Below, in pieces: positions 1 through 9,245 of a stretch of DNA of 64,000 nucleotides (position 1 is the first letter of the stretch; the number at the start of each line of letters is the position of its first letter). Location: positions 1,401,501 to 1,465,500 of the forward strand of contig NZ_JALJCW010000001.1 of assembly GCF_023634025.1 (NCBI RefSeq), in the 5' to 3' direction. The stretch is from Hanstruepera flava (lineage in GTDB: Bacteria > Bacteroidota > Bacteroidia > Flavobacteriales > Flavobacteriaceae). Both the position numbers and the translations under genes were made by a program. The notes under the pieces are model-generated. The model was not told the origin of the DNA. It did not search any database and saw only the letters and a program-made list of their open reading frames with translations.

Positions 1-247
1 AGACTCATGGATTCCAAATTCTGAATTTTTAGTATTAGAAGACCATGAAGAAGTGGTGACTAAAAAAATACGCTTTAGAACTTTAGGTGATATTACTATT
101 ACAGGCGGTGTAGAATCTGATGCTGATTCATTAGAGAAAATTGCTGCTGAAGTTGCTGGTATGAGAAATACCGAGCGTGGAAACAGAAGTGACGATAAGC
201 GTTCAGAGTCTGCAATGGAAGACCGAAAGCGTCAAGGGTATTTTTAA
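1..247 (+). CDS. cysD: Sulfate adenylyltransferase subunit 2 (CysD), C-terminal part
   Basis: The reading frame is open from base 2 and ends at TAA 245-247; the start codon lies upstream of the window. About 81 residues are visible. The end contains the family's conserved stretch RFRTLG...TGGVES and closes with ME-x-RKRQGYF, the typical CysD C-terminus. CysD is the catalytic half of ATP sulfurylase. With the GTPase CysN it makes adenosine 5'-phosphosulfate from ATP and sulfate in the cytoplasm. Here it heads a polysaccharide locus containing two sulfotransferases, so the likely purpose is activated sulfate for sulfation rather than cysteine synthesis. An APS kinase (cysC) would be needed and is probably upstream. 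The next gene starts 4 bases after the stop. Confidence 0.93.
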   Translation, partial: DSWIPNSEFLVLEDHEEVVTKKIRFRTLGDITITGGVESDADSLEKIAAEVAGMRNTERGNRSDDKRSESAMEDRKRQGYF

Positions 248-251
248 GGCA

Positions 252-1673
252 ATGAGAATAGCATTATTAAAAATATTATTATTTTCCTTTGTTTTTTTTG
301 TCGTTGCGTTTTTTGTTAATGATATTTTTATAAATAAAAAAATATATTGGTTTAAAAGTGAAGAGTACAAATCTTCTTTCAGTAAGTCTAACCAAATTGA
401 TGTGGCGTTTTTTGGATCCTCACATGCTTTATGTAGTTATGATCCGAGAGTGATTGAAAATGAAATTAAGAATAGTGCTTTTAATTTTGGCTATGCCAAC
501 CAACGATTAGTTACTGCAATTCCATTAATAAAAACTACCGTAAAAAATTATGGTATTAATCTAGCAGTTATAGATGTTTTTCAAGCAAGTATGGAGCAAC
601 CCCCATATAATGATAATGTAAATGCATTTCAACTTAAAACATTTGATTATATGCCTTTATCTCTAAAGAAAATAGTACAACTGAAAAATATTTACGGACC
701 AGAAGGTGCTTTGTACAATACTCCTTTACTTCGTGAACATGCGTTATGGGATGAAAAATTATTTCAAGATTATTTTAAACTAGCTGAAGACAAAGATTAC
801 TATAAAGGGTTTTATACTAATACCTCATTTAACGCGAGGTTTTGGAAAAAAATAACTAAAAATACAAAGTTAAATAACAACCCTAAAACATTAGATACAA
901 TTCAATTAAGTGATTCAAATAAAGCATTAATTAAAGACTTGTTGGGGTTCTTTAGGGAAAACCAAACGCAAGTTATTTTTGTTAATGCTGCTGTTTTTAA
1001 AGGCTATGAATCAAATGAATTTTACACATATAATAATTTGTTAGAGACTTTTTTAAAGTCTTTAGGTATTACTTATATCAATTTAAATGCGCATTATGAC
1101 GAAATCGGATTAACAAAAAAAGATTTTAGGGATTTCAGCCACCTAAACAGTAGTGGCGCATTGAAAGTCACAAAATTTTTAACGAATTTCATTAAAAGTG
1201 AGTTTTCAATTCCCTCAAACACAAAAATTAATTTTAATCAAAACAGATATTTTCACATTGATAAAAGTTTTGAATATGGATTACATTATTTTAAAGCTAG
1301 CAAAAAATTACAACAGAAAATCGAAATAAAAAGTGTTGGCATATATAAAATCAATAATCAATATCTTGAGTTAGTTGTTGAAAAAGGTAAAGAAATTTCT
1401 AAAAATCTTAAAGTAAAAATTACTTACAAAACAGGAGCTTATACAGACAAATATTCTATTAGGGCTTTACCAGTTAAACTCAATAATAATAAGTATTTGA
1501 GCAATTTTAAATTAGATGATAGTATTGAATATGGAGGAAAACAATATTTTATAGTTAGAGTCCCTATTCCAATGGGAGAAGTATATGACTTTAATGTTTT
1601 TATAAAAAATAAAAAAAACAATAATGTCAAAATTATTAAAATAGACACATTAAGACTAGAACATGTTAGATAA
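252..1673 (+). CDS. Membrane-anchored SGNH-family protein encoded between cysD and cysN
   Basis: 473 residues. I chose ATG 252 because it follows the cysD stop by 4 bases and gives a clean N-terminal membrane segment (residues 3-24); the in-frame GTG at 177 would lie inside cysD. Residues 50-65 read VAFFGSSH followed by YDP, resembling SGNH block I with a candidate nucleophile in GSSH at 55-58. Residues 294-297 are D-F-S-H followed by LN, matching the block V D-x-x-H. The C-terminal ~150 residues look beta-rich and I do not recognise them. A paralogue lies at 4408-5838 beyond the MBOAT gene. By analogy with AlgX/AlgJ, PatB or DltD it probably works with that MBOAT protein in periplasmic O-acylation of a glycan. 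The stop overlaps cysN by 11 bases. Domain-level call only; no experimental family member is recognised. Confidence 0.7.
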   Translation: MRIALLKILLFSFVFFVVAFFVNDIFINKKIYWFKSEEYKSSFSKSNQIDVAFFGSSHALCSYDPRVIENEIKNSAFNFGYANQRLVTAIPLIKTTVKNYGINLAVIDVFQASMEQPPYNDNVNAFQLKTFDYMPLSLKKIVQLKNIYGPEGALYNTPLLREHALWDEKLFQDYFKLAEDKDYYKGFYTNTSFNARFWKKITKNTKLNNNPKTLDTIQLSDSNKALIKDLLGFFRENQTQVIFVNAAVFKGYESNEFYTYNNLLETFLKSLGITYINLNAHYDEIGLTKKDFRDFSHLNSSGALKVTKFLTNFIKSEFSIPSNTKINFNQNRYFHIDKSFEYGLHYFKASKKLQQKIEIKSVGIYKINNQYLELVVEKGKEISKNLKVKITYKTGAYTDKYSIRALPVKLNNNKYLSNFKLDDSIEYGGKQYFIVRVPIPMGEVYDFNVFIKNKKNNNVKIIKIDTLRLEHVR

Positions 1674-2916
1674 CAATCAATTATTACGATTTACAACCGC
1701 AGGAAGTGTAGATGATGGAAAAAGTACATTAATAGGGCGTTTGCTATACGATTCTAAATCTATATTTGAAGACCAACTTGAAGCTATTGAAAACACAAGT
1801 AAGAAAAAAGGTCATGATGGTGTAGATTTAGCGCTATTTACAGACGGTTTAAGAGACGAAAGAGAGCAAGGTATTACCATTGATGTTGCATACAGATATT
1901 TTACTACACCAAAGCGTAAATTTATTATTGCTGATACACCAGGACATATTCAATATACACGAAATATGGTTACAGGAGCATCAACAGCAAATGTGGCCAC
2001 CATATTAATTGATGCCCGTCATGGTGTTATTGAACAAACAAAAAGACATGCGTTTATAGCATCGCTATTACAAATACCTCATATTATTGTTTGTGTAAAC
2101 AAAATGGATTTGGTTGATTTTTCTGAAGATGTTTTTAACAATATTGTTTCAGAGTTTGAAGAGGTTTCTTCTAAAATGCTTGTTAAAGACGTTCGTTTTA
2201 TACCAATGTCAGCGCTTTTAGGCGATAATGTGGTAAACAAATCAGAAAACATGCCTTGGTATCAAGGCGCACCAATGCTACATACTTTAGAAACTATGCA
2301 TATTAGTAGTGATATTAATAAAGTAGATGCCCGTTTTCCAGTACAAACGGTGATAAGACCACAACGCGAAGGCTTTATAGATTATCGTGGTTATGCTGGT
2401 CGCATGGCTAGTGGCATTTTAAGAAAAGGAGACGAGGTTACAGTAATGCCATCTGGATTTACATCTAAAATACAAAGTATAACCCTTCACGATAAAGAAT
2501 TAGACGAAGCTTATGCGCCAATGTCAGTTTCTATTACTTTAGAAGACGATATAGACATTAGTCGTGGTGATATGATTGTACGGTCTAATAATAAACCAGA
2601 AGCATCACAAGATATTGAAGTTATGTTGTGTTGGTTAAACAATAGTCCTGCAAGACCACGAGCAAAGTATACTATTAAACATACGTCTAATGATCAAAAG
2701 GCAATGATTAAAGAAGTAGTTTACAAGTATGATATAAATACTTTGGAGAGAAATAGTGAAGACAGCGATTTAGCCATGAATGATATTGCTAAAGTTAAAA
2801 TACGTACCACCAAACCCTTGATGGTTGATTCTTATAGAGATAATAGAACAACAGGGAGTATCATTCTTGTTGACGATGCAACTAATGAGACAGTTGCCGC
2901 TGGGATGATTGTATAA
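1663..2916 (+). CDS. cysN: Sulfate adenylyltransferase subunit 1, GTPase (CysN)
   Basis: 417 residues, ATG start inside the end of the preceding gene. All translational-GTPase motifs are present: P-loop GSVDDGKS at 14-21, the effector region EREQGITIDVAYRYF near 66-80, DTPGH at 91-95 and NKMD at 146-149. Elongation-factor-like beta-barrel domains follow. CysN couples GTP hydrolysis to APS formation by CysD. No APS-kinase domain is fused at the C-terminus, so PAPS synthesis for the sulfotransferases at 6919 and 9242 needs a separate CysC, presumably upstream. The separation of cysN from cysD by an SGNH gene is unusual, because the two subunits are normally adjacent. Confidence 0.95.
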   Translation: MLDNNQLLRFTTAGSVDDGKSTLIGRLLYDSKSIFEDQLEAIENTSKKKGHDGVDLALFTDGLRDEREQGITIDVAYRYFTTPKRKFIIADTPGHIQYTRNMVTGASTANVATILIDARHGVIEQTKRHAFIASLLQIPHIIVCVNKMDLVDFSEDVFNNIVSEFEEVSSKMLVKDVRFIPMSALLGDNVVNKSENMPWYQGAPMLHTLETMHISSDINKVDARFPVQTVIRPQREGFIDYRGYAGRMASGILRKGDEVTVMPSGFTSKIQSITLHDKELDEAYAPMSVSITLEDDIDISRGDMIVRSNNKPEASQDIEVMLCWLNNSPARPRAKYTIKHTSNDQKAMIKEVVYKYDINTLERNSEDSDLAMNDIAKVKIRTTKPLMVDSYRDNRTTGSIILVDDATNETVAAGMIV

Positions 2917-2932
2917 TACTTAATTTATTTGT

Positions 2933-4396
2933 ATGCTCTTTAACTCTTTAGATTTTGCAATTTTTTTTCCTGTAGTATTTATTTTATACTGGATTGTAGC
3001 CCAACATAAAATATCTAGAAACATTTTGCTCTTAGTTGCAAGTTATGTGTTTTACGGTTGGTGGGATTGGCGTTTTTTGTTTTTGATTTTTATAAGCTCA
3101 TTGGTAGATTTTGTCGTTGGTCAAAAAATCTATAAAACAGAAAACAAAAAGAAAAGAAAAGGATTTTTAATGGTATCCTTATTGGTTAATTTAGGGTTTT
3201 TAGTATATTTTAAATATTCCAATTTTTTTATAGAGACCTTTGTGGATACATTTAGGTTATTTGGAAAAGAGCTTGAAGTGTCGACCCTTAATATTATTTT
3301 ACCAGTAGGTATTAGTTTTTATACCTTCCAAACCTTAAGTTATACCATAGATATTTACAGAAAGCAATTAGAGCCTACAAAGGATGTCTTGTCCTTTTTT
3401 ACATTTGTTGCTTTTTTTCCGCAATTAGTTGCTGGCCCAATTGAAAGGGCTTCGCACTTGTTGCCACAATTTTATAAAACCTATAAGTTTAATTACAATC
3501 AAGTAAAATCCGGACTGTTGTTAATAGCTTTTGGATTGTTTAAGAAAATAGTAGTGGCAGATAGGGTATCGGTTTTGGTCAATCAAGTATACAATGGTCC
3601 TGAAGCATATCTAGGTTATGAAATAATATTGGCAACCATTTTATTTGCATTTCAAATTTATTGTGATTTTTCGGGATATTCTGATATAGCTATTGGAGTG
3701 GGACGTACCATGGGTTTTGACTTAATGAAAAACTTTAGAAGCCCATACTTATCGAAATCTATTACTGAATTTTGGAGACGATGGCACATTTCTCTTTCTA
3801 CATGGTTTAGAGACTATGTTTACATTCCATTAGGAGGCAGTAGAGATGGTAAGTATAAAACCTATAGAAACCTTTTTTTGGTATTTTTTGTAAGTGGTCT
3901 TTGGCATGGTGCGGCAATGACCTTTATTATTTGGGGTGCCATTCACGGTGTTATTATTGTAGTAGAAAAATCATTCTCAAAACAACGCAGAACCATTGCC
4001 AAAGCTTTAGGTTTTGAAATTAACACTGTTTCTAGAAAACTTTTTTATATAATAATTACATTTTCAATAGTATGTATTGCATGGGTGTTTTTTAGAGCCA
4101 ATACTTTAAGCGATGCTATAACTATAATACAAAATGGTTTTCACCTGAAATGGTCTCAAGTCCTTAATTTTTATGATTTAGGTTTAAATGCGCAGGAGTT
4201 TTGGACTGCCTTTTTTGCTATAGTTTTATTAGTTGTTTTTGAATGGACACATCAAAACGTAAGTTTTACAAAGCAACTCGCTGCTCAACCCCTCCTTTTT
4301 AGATGGTGTTTTTATTTAATGATTGTTTTTACTTTAATAATTTTCGGGGTGTATGGAGATATGGCACCTAAAGAATTTATTTATTTTCAATTTTAA
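2933..4396 (+). CDS. MBOAT-family O-acyltransferase (AlgI-like)
   Basis: 487 residues with about ten membrane segments. It opens with the typical NSLDFAIFFPVVFILYW and carries the MBOAT core: the F-x-P-Q-L-V-A-GPI region at 161-170, CDFSGYSDIAIG at 244-255, WRRWHISLSTW at 281-291 and the catalytic-type LWHG at 323-326 (His325). AlgI, PatA and DltB proteins pass acetyl or other acyl groups across the inner membrane to periplasmic SGNH partners, which modify polysaccharide, peptidoglycan or teichoic acid. Here the gene sits 16 bases after cysN and 11 bases before a second SGNH gene. Glycan O-acetylation is therefore the likely role; the acyl donor and target are inferred. Confidence 0.92.
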   Translation: MLFNSLDFAIFFPVVFILYWIVAQHKISRNILLLVASYVFYGWWDWRFLFLIFISSLVDFVVGQKIYKTENKKKRKGFLMVSLLVNLGFLVYFKYSNFFIETFVDTFRLFGKELEVSTLNIILPVGISFYTFQTLSYTIDIYRKQLEPTKDVLSFFTFVAFFPQLVAGPIERASHLLPQFYKTYKFNYNQVKSGLLLIAFGLFKKIVVADRVSVLVNQVYNGPEAYLGYEIILATILFAFQIYCDFSGYSDIAIGVGRTMGFDLMKNFRSPYLSKSITEFWRRWHISLSTWFRDYVYIPLGGSRDGKYKTYRNLFLVFFVSGLWHGAAMTFIIWGAIHGVIIVVEKSFSKQRRTIAKALGFEINTVSRKLFYIIITFSIVCIAWVFFRANTLSDAITIIQNGFHLKWSQVLNFYDLGLNAQEFWTAFFAIVLLVVFEWTHQNVSFTKQLAAQPLLFRWCFYLMIVFTLIIFGVYGDMAPKEFIYFQF

Positions 4397-4407
4397 GCCT
4401 CTCTTAT

Positions 4408-5838
4408 ATGATTAAATTCTCAATAAAGACTATAATTTTCTCAACTATTGTTTTTTTACTTGTATTATGCTCTGGAAAGTTGTTTTTAAATAAAAGCAAT
4501 GTACAATCTTTCAGAAGCGAACAATATAAAATGCTAAAAGGAGATTTTGATATAGGCTTTTTTGGATCATCACATGTTTTTTGTTCCTACGACCCTAGAG
4601 TTTTTGAAAATGAACTACAATTAAGCGCTTATAATTACGGAGTAGCAGCTCAAAACCTTCATACAACACTAGCAATAGCTAAACAAGAAATAAAAAAGAG
4701 AAACCTAAAACTTGGTATAGTTGATATTTTTTGGGAAACATTGCGCGAACCACCGTTTTCAAATCGTATTTCCAGTTTTCAACTTCAATCTATTGATTAT
4801 ATGGATTTTTCTTTTGAAAAAATTCAATTATTTAATAAAATCTTTGGAAGGGATAGTTTATTAAATATATTTCCAACACTTCGAGACCATGCCTTATGGA
4901 AAGACAGGGTTTTTCAATCAAATTACTATTTAAAAACTGATATTGACTATTATAAGGGGTTTAAGCCTCCACTATATTTTAATAATAACGTTTGGAAAAA
5001 TTTGGTAAATGATAAGAAAATTGAAAATAAATCAAATGAAATAGACTCAAAATATCAATTATCACTCGGGGAAAAGCAGATTATTGATGATATAATAGAA
5101 ACATTTAAAAAGGCAAATGTACCTTTGCTGTTTGTTAGTGCGCCAACACATAAAAAGTATATAAACAACAAAGATTTTAATTATCAAGACTTAATAAAAG
5201 TATACTTAAAACAGAAGGGTGCTAATTTTTTGGACCTAAATGATTATTGGGATAGCTTATCACTACATTTATTTGACTTTAAAGATGACACACATCTCAA
5301 TACAAATGGAGCTTTAAAAGTGTCTCAACATTTAGCAACATATATTAAAAAGAATTATAATATAAGCACCAATAGTTCAATAGACCTCTCTAAAAATAGA
5401 TATGCGCTTTTAGAAAATCCTAAAAAAAATGGTGCAGTATTATATAAGAAAATAGAAAACCCTAAAATAAATAAGCAAACAGGAGTAGAAAAACTAATAC
5501 TTTATAAAGATCTTTATGGTAGGCTTGAAATTTTATTAGCAGGAGACTCTTTAAAAGATATTTCTATTGAAGTTGCTTATGATGTAGCTACAAACAAGAA
5601 ACGACAACTCGGTAAAGACATACAAAGGAAAATTAAAAAAGATAGATTTTCTGTGAAAGAAAAGTTGGAAAATTTAAAAAATGAAGGTCTGTACAGTGGT
5701 TATAACTATAAAGGTAGTGAGTTTAAAGTCGTTATTGTTGATTGCCCTTTTTCAGAAGTACGAAATTTGAGCATAGCCATAGGAGACAAAGCACCCAAAG
5801 AAATAGTTGTAAGTAAAAAATATTTAAAACTAAAGTAG
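4408..5838 (+). CDS. Membrane-anchored SGNH-family protein, paralogue of the gene at 252
   Basis: 476 residues with an N-terminal membrane anchor at about 5-25. It resembles the protein at 252-1673 along its length: FFGSSH at 51-56 with following CSYDPR, YNYGVAAQNLHT against FNFGYANQRLVT, and the block V motif D-D-T-H (293-296) then LN. The spacing between the candidate nucleophile and the D-x-x-H pair is nearly identical in the two proteins. The C-terminal part diverges more. MBOAT systems commonly need a periplasmic SGNH partner, and this locus supplies two, which could act in sequence (as AlgJ/AlgX do) or on different sites. It belongs to the same operon and is followed by the epimerase gene after 36 bases. 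Confidence 0.7.
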   Translation: MIKFSIKTIIFSTIVFLLVLCSGKLFLNKSNVQSFRSEQYKMLKGDFDIGFFGSSHVFCSYDPRVFENELQLSAYNYGVAAQNLHTTLAIAKQEIKKRNLKLGIVDIFWETLREPPFSNRISSFQLQSIDYMDFSFEKIQLFNKIFGRDSLLNIFPTLRDHALWKDRVFQSNYYLKTDIDYYKGFKPPLYFNNNVWKNLVNDKKIENKSNEIDSKYQLSLGEKQIIDDIIETFKKANVPLLFVSAPTHKKYINNKDFNYQDLIKVYLKQKGANFLDLNDYWDSLSLHLFDFKDDTHLNTNGALKVSQHLATYIKKNYNISTNSSIDLSKNRYALLENPKKNGAVLYKKIENPKINKQTGVEKLILYKDLYGRLEILLAGDSLKDISIEVAYDVATNKKRQLGKDIQRKIKKDRFSVKEKLENLKNEGLYSGYNYKGSEFKVVIVDCPFSEVRNLSIAIGDKAPKEIVVSKKYLKLK

Positions 5839-5874
5839 TTAGTAGAAACCACAAAATATAAGGACATTTATAAA

Positions 5875-6900
5875 ATGAAAATATTAGTAACAGGAGCAGC
5901 AGGATTTATTGGATTTCATTTATGTGAGAAATTACTACAAGAAAATCACGAAGTTGTTGGGTTAGATAATATTAACGATTATTATGAAGTGTCATTAAAA
6001 TATGACCGACTTAAGGAGTTAGGTATTTTACAAACAGATGCTCAACTATTTGATAAGCTCGCAACATCATCACGTTATAAGAACTTTTCATTTTTAAGAA
6101 TGAATCTTGAAGATCGTGAAAACCTATCTGAACTTTTCGAATCACAAGGCTTTGATGTGGTTTGTAATTTAGCGGCACAGGCTGGTGTTAGATATAGTTT
6201 AGAGAATCCGTATACCTATGTTGATAGCAATGTTGTAGGTTTTTTAAACGTTTTAGAATGCTGCAGGCATAATAACATAAAACACTTGTTATACGCGAGT
6301 AGTTCAAGTGTTTATGGTGAAAACGAAAAAACTCCATTTTCAGTTTTTGATAATGTGGACTATCCTATAAGTTTATATGCGGCAACAAAAAAAAGTAATG
6401 AGCTCATGGCTTATACTTATAGCCATCTTTTTAATATCCCTACAACAGGTTTACGGTTTTTTACTGTTTATGGCCCTTGGGGAAGACCAGACATGGCTTT
6501 GTTTTTGTTTACTAGAGCCATAGACAAAGGAGAGCCTATTAAAGTTTTTAATCAAGGAAATATGAGTAGAGATTTTACCTATATTGACGATATTATTAAC
6601 GGAATAAAAATTGTATTGAACAATCCTCCCGAGTTGAAGGATAAAGAGGATAAGCATGCACCTTATAGGTTATCTAATATAGGTAATGGTAGTCCAGAAT
6701 CTTTAATGGATTTTATTAATGCTATTGAAAAGGGGTTAGGTAAAAAAGCAAAAAAAGAATTACTACCTATGCAACCAGGTGATGTGCCACAAACTTGGGC
6801 AGATATTTCAGAACTTGAAAAATTGGGCTACAAAAGTTCAATTAAAATTAAAGATGGAATTCCAAAATTCATAGAGTGGTACAAATCATATTATAATTAA
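5875..6900 (+). CDS. NAD-dependent epimerase, UDP-glucuronate 4-epimerase type
   Basis: 341 residues, extended short-chain dehydrogenase fold. The Rossmann motif GAAGFIG is at 7-13, the catalytic Y168-A-A-T-K172 pair is intact, and SSSSVYG at 142-148 supplies the active-site Ser/Thr region. The segment DNINDYYEVSLKYDRL at 31-46 is characteristic of the UDP-glucuronate 4-epimerase (CapI/LpsL/WbnF-like) group, which converts UDP-GlcA to UDP-GalA. UDP-GlcA would come from Ugd encoded at 14686. The product would be a galacturonate donor for the polymer. UDP-glucose-type epimerisation cannot be excluded from sequence alone. Confidence 0.88.
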   Translation: MKILVTGAAGFIGFHLCEKLLQENHEVVGLDNINDYYEVSLKYDRLKELGILQTDAQLFDKLATSSRYKNFSFLRMNLEDRENLSELFESQGFDVVCNLAAQAGVRYSLENPYTYVDSNVVGFLNVLECCRHNNIKHLLYASSSSVYGENEKTPFSVFDNVDYPISLYAATKKSNELMAYTYSHLFNIPTTGLRFFTVYGPWGRPDMALFLFTRAIDKGEPIKVFNQGNMSRDFTYIDDIINGIKIVLNNPPELKDKEDKHAPYRLSNIGNGSPESLMDFINAIEKGLGKKAKKELLPMQPGDVPQTWADISELEKLGYKSSIKIKDGIPKFIEWYKSYYN

Positions 6901-6918
6901 GCATTTTAAAATCATTTG

Positions 6919-7761
6919 ATGTCAGATAATAAGTTAAGAAACACGGTAAAGAAGTTTCTATTTCCTGTTCAATTTAAATTTAGACAGTTGGTTGGCGGAA
7001 ATAGAATGAACCCTAGTTTTATTATAGTAGGTGCTCAAAAAGCAGGAACAACGTCATTGTATAAATATTTGACACAACATCCCGAAATTAAACCAACATT
7101 ACTAAAAGAGGTCCATTATTTTGATTTAAATTACGATAAACCATTATCATGGTATAAGTCTTTTTTTCCATTAGAAAGAAATAACAAAAAAATTACTGGA
7201 GAAGCATCACCGTATTATATGTTTCATCCGTTTGCGATAAAAAGAATAGCAGAGTTTAATCCTAATATGAAAATAATTGTATTATTAAGGGATCCGGCGA
7301 ACAGGGCAATTTCTCATTACTATCACGAAGCTAGAAAAGGTAGAGAAAAGTTAGGAATGAGAGAAGCGTTCGACGCAGAGCAAGAGAGGTTAGAGGGAGA
7401 ACAGGATAGGTTTAAAATAAATCCCAATTATATTAGTAATAATTATCAAAGGTTTTCTTATAAATCACGTGGTTTGTATGCAAATCAAATAAAAGCTATT
7501 AAAGAAAATTTTAAAGAAAGCAATATTTTGATCATTGATAGTAAAGATTTCTTTAAACAAACAAAAAGCACTGTTCAAGAAGTATTAGAGTTTGTAGGTG
7601 TGAATAAAAATTTTGATATCAAAACCGAAAAGCGCTTTAATGTTGGAAATAATATTAAAGACCCAAGAGAAGAACAATTATACTCTGAATTAAAAGAGTT
7701 TTATAAGGAACATAACGAAACTCTTTATAAAATAATAGGTAGGCGATTTAATTGGAACTAG
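6919..7761 (+). CDS. Sulfotransferase (PAPS-dependent)
   Basis: 280 residues from ATG 6919; the TTG one codon earlier is less likely. The 5'-phosphosulfate loop is GAQKAGTTSLYKYL at 38-51, with Lys41 in the expected position. The 3'-phosphate site is LLRDPANRAISHYY at 122-135 (Arg124, Ser132). The spacing and the following YANQ/R-x-F segments fit the heparan-sulfate/carbohydrate sulfotransferase group (Sulfotransfer_1). There is no signal peptide, so transfer to a lipid-linked or nucleotide-linked sugar would occur on the cytoplasmic side, before the flippase encoded next. CysDN at the start of the operon would feed its donor. The acceptor sugar is unknown. Confidence 0.88.
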   Translation: MSDNKLRNTVKKFLFPVQFKFRQLVGGNRMNPSFIIVGAQKAGTTSLYKYLTQHPEIKPTLLKEVHYFDLNYDKPLSWYKSFFPLERNNKKITGEASPYYMFHPFAIKRIAEFNPNMKIIVLLRDPANRAISHYYHEARKGREKLGMREAFDAEQERLEGEQDRFKINPNYISNNYQRFSYKSRGLYANQIKAIKENFKESNILIIDSKDFFKQTKSTVQEVLEFVGVNKNFDIKTEKRFNVGNNIKDPREEQLYSELKEFYKEHNETLYKIIGRRFNWN

Positions 7762-7775
7762 ACTATAAAAAATTT

Positions 7776-9245
7776 ATGTCTAAAGATTTAAAAAAGAAAA
7801 CATTTACTGGGTTTTTCTGGTTGCTAGCTGGAAGTAGTTCACAAACAGCTTTACAGGTTTTAGTTCTATCGGTTTTAGCTCGACTAGTAGCCCCAGAAGA
7901 ATTTGGGGTTATTAGCATTGCTATAATATTTCTTGGCTTTTCAAAAATTTTCTCCCAATTAGGAATGGGAGCAGCAATTGTTCAAAGAAAAGCTATTACA
8001 ACTGAACACATAAGAACAGCTTATACTACATCTTTGATTATTGGTGTTTTTTTTTGTGTATTAGCAATATTTCTTTCTAATAGTTTTGCAATATATTTTA
8101 ACATGCCGGAGCTTTCAAAAGTTCTAAAGTATATTTCAAGTATATTTATTATAGACAGTTTTATTTCTGTATCCCAATCTTTGCTTCAACGTAATTTAAG
8201 AATGAAATTTTTTGCATTATCAGAGCTTATTTCTTATTTAGTAGGTTTCGGGTTTGTTGGGGTGGCACTTGCTTTTTTAGATTATGGTCTTTATGCTCTG
8301 GTTTATGCATATATAGTTCAAGCTTTAGTAAGAGCCATTATAGTCTCGTTTTTAGAACCGCATTCAATTATTCCATTTTTTGATAAAAAGAGCTTTAAAG
8401 AATTATTTTTCTTTGGTAGCGGGCATACTATCGCCAAAGTTGCAAACTATTTTGCAGGTCAGGGAGATAACTTGGTTATTGGCAAAACGTTATCTGCGGA
8501 TGCACTAGGTTATTATAGTAGAGCCTATCAACTTATGGTAGCCCCAGTAAGGTTGATTGGCCAATCTTTAAATGTAGTTTTATTCCCGGCACTTTCTTCA
8601 ATACAAACAGATAAAGAAAAAGTTAAAAGAGCCTATTTTAAGTCAACCCAACTTGTTGCTTACGCTTCATTGTTGTTTTCTGCAATTTTATTTGTTAATG
8701 CAAGAGAGATTGTTTTAATCTTATTGGGGAGAAATTGGATCGAAGTAATTGTTCCTTTTCAAATATTAGCAGTTGGTACAATATTTAGAATGAGCTATAA
8801 AATAAGTGACTCCTTAATAAAGGCTCTTGGAGATGTTCATAAGCGAGCAATAATCCAAATAATATATGCAACATGTGTTTTTTTGTTTTCTTACATTGGT
8901 CATTTTTGGGGTATAGAAGGTGTTGCAATTGGAGTTTTTACGGCCATTTTTTTTAACTTCATTTTTATGACTCATTTAAGCCTATTGCAGTTTAATGAGA
9001 CTTGGGGCAGATTTATTAAAATTCACATAAAACCATTAATCTTGTCAATTTGTGTTTTTTTATTTGCCTATATCATATTAAGAGTTTTACGATTATTAAC
9101 ATTTAATATTATAATTACTGAATTTTTATATTTGTTATTGGTGTCTTGCTTTTTATTAATTGTAGTTTTGCGTTTTAAAGCGGTTCTTGGAATTTCTGAC
9201 GAGATAAATATATTAATGAAAAAAATCAGAAAGAGAAAGCAATGA
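7776..9245 (+). CDS. Polysaccharide flippase, MOP/Wzx-like (lipopolysaccharide biosynthesis protein)
   Basis: 489 residues from ATG 7776. A TTG at 7752 would overlap the preceding gene and add a poor N-terminus. The protein is almost entirely hydrophobic, with about 12-14 predicted membrane segments, and starts KKKTFTGFFWLLAGSSSQTAL, as in the polysaccharide-export branch of the MOP superfamily (Wzx/TuaB/WzxC type). It carries the family-typical segment LGYYSRAYQL near 243-252. It would move the lipid-linked repeat unit to the periplasmic face. It lies between two sulfotransferase genes and overlaps the next gene by 4 bases (ATGA), consistent with sulfation before export. Confidence 0.9.
   Translation: MSKDLKKKTFTGFFWLLAGSSSQTALQVLVLSVLARLVAPEEFGVISIAIIFLGFSKIFSQLGMGAAIVQRKAITTEHIRTAYTTSLIIGVFFCVLAIFLSNSFAIYFNMPELSKVLKYISSIFIIDSFISVSQSLLQRNLRMKFFALSELISYLVGFGFVGVALAFLDYGLYALVYAYIVQALVRAIIVSFLEPHSIIPFFDKKSFKELFFFGSGHTIAKVANYFAGQGDNLVIGKTLSADALGYYSRAYQLMVAPVRLIGQSLNVVLFPALSSIQTDKEKVKRAYFKSTQLVAYASLLFSAILFVNAREIVLILLGRNWIEVIVPFQILAVGTIFRMSYKISDSLIKALGDVHKRAIIQIIYATCVFLFSYIGHFWGIEGVAIGVFTAIFFNFIFMTHLSLLQFNETWGRFIKIHIKPLILSICVFLFAYIILRVLRLLTFNIIITEFLYLLLVSCFLLIVVLRFKAVLGISDEINILMKKIRKRKQ

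Noticed and set aside
177-251. GTG-initiated extension of the first SGNH protein
   Set aside because: It would overlap 71 bases of cysD and add a polar stretch before the membrane anchor; ATG 252 directly after the cysD stop fits better.
252-1673. The gene between cysD and cysN as the APS kinase cysC
   Set aside because: It has no P-loop or kinase motifs; it has a membrane anchor and SGNH-type motifs instead.
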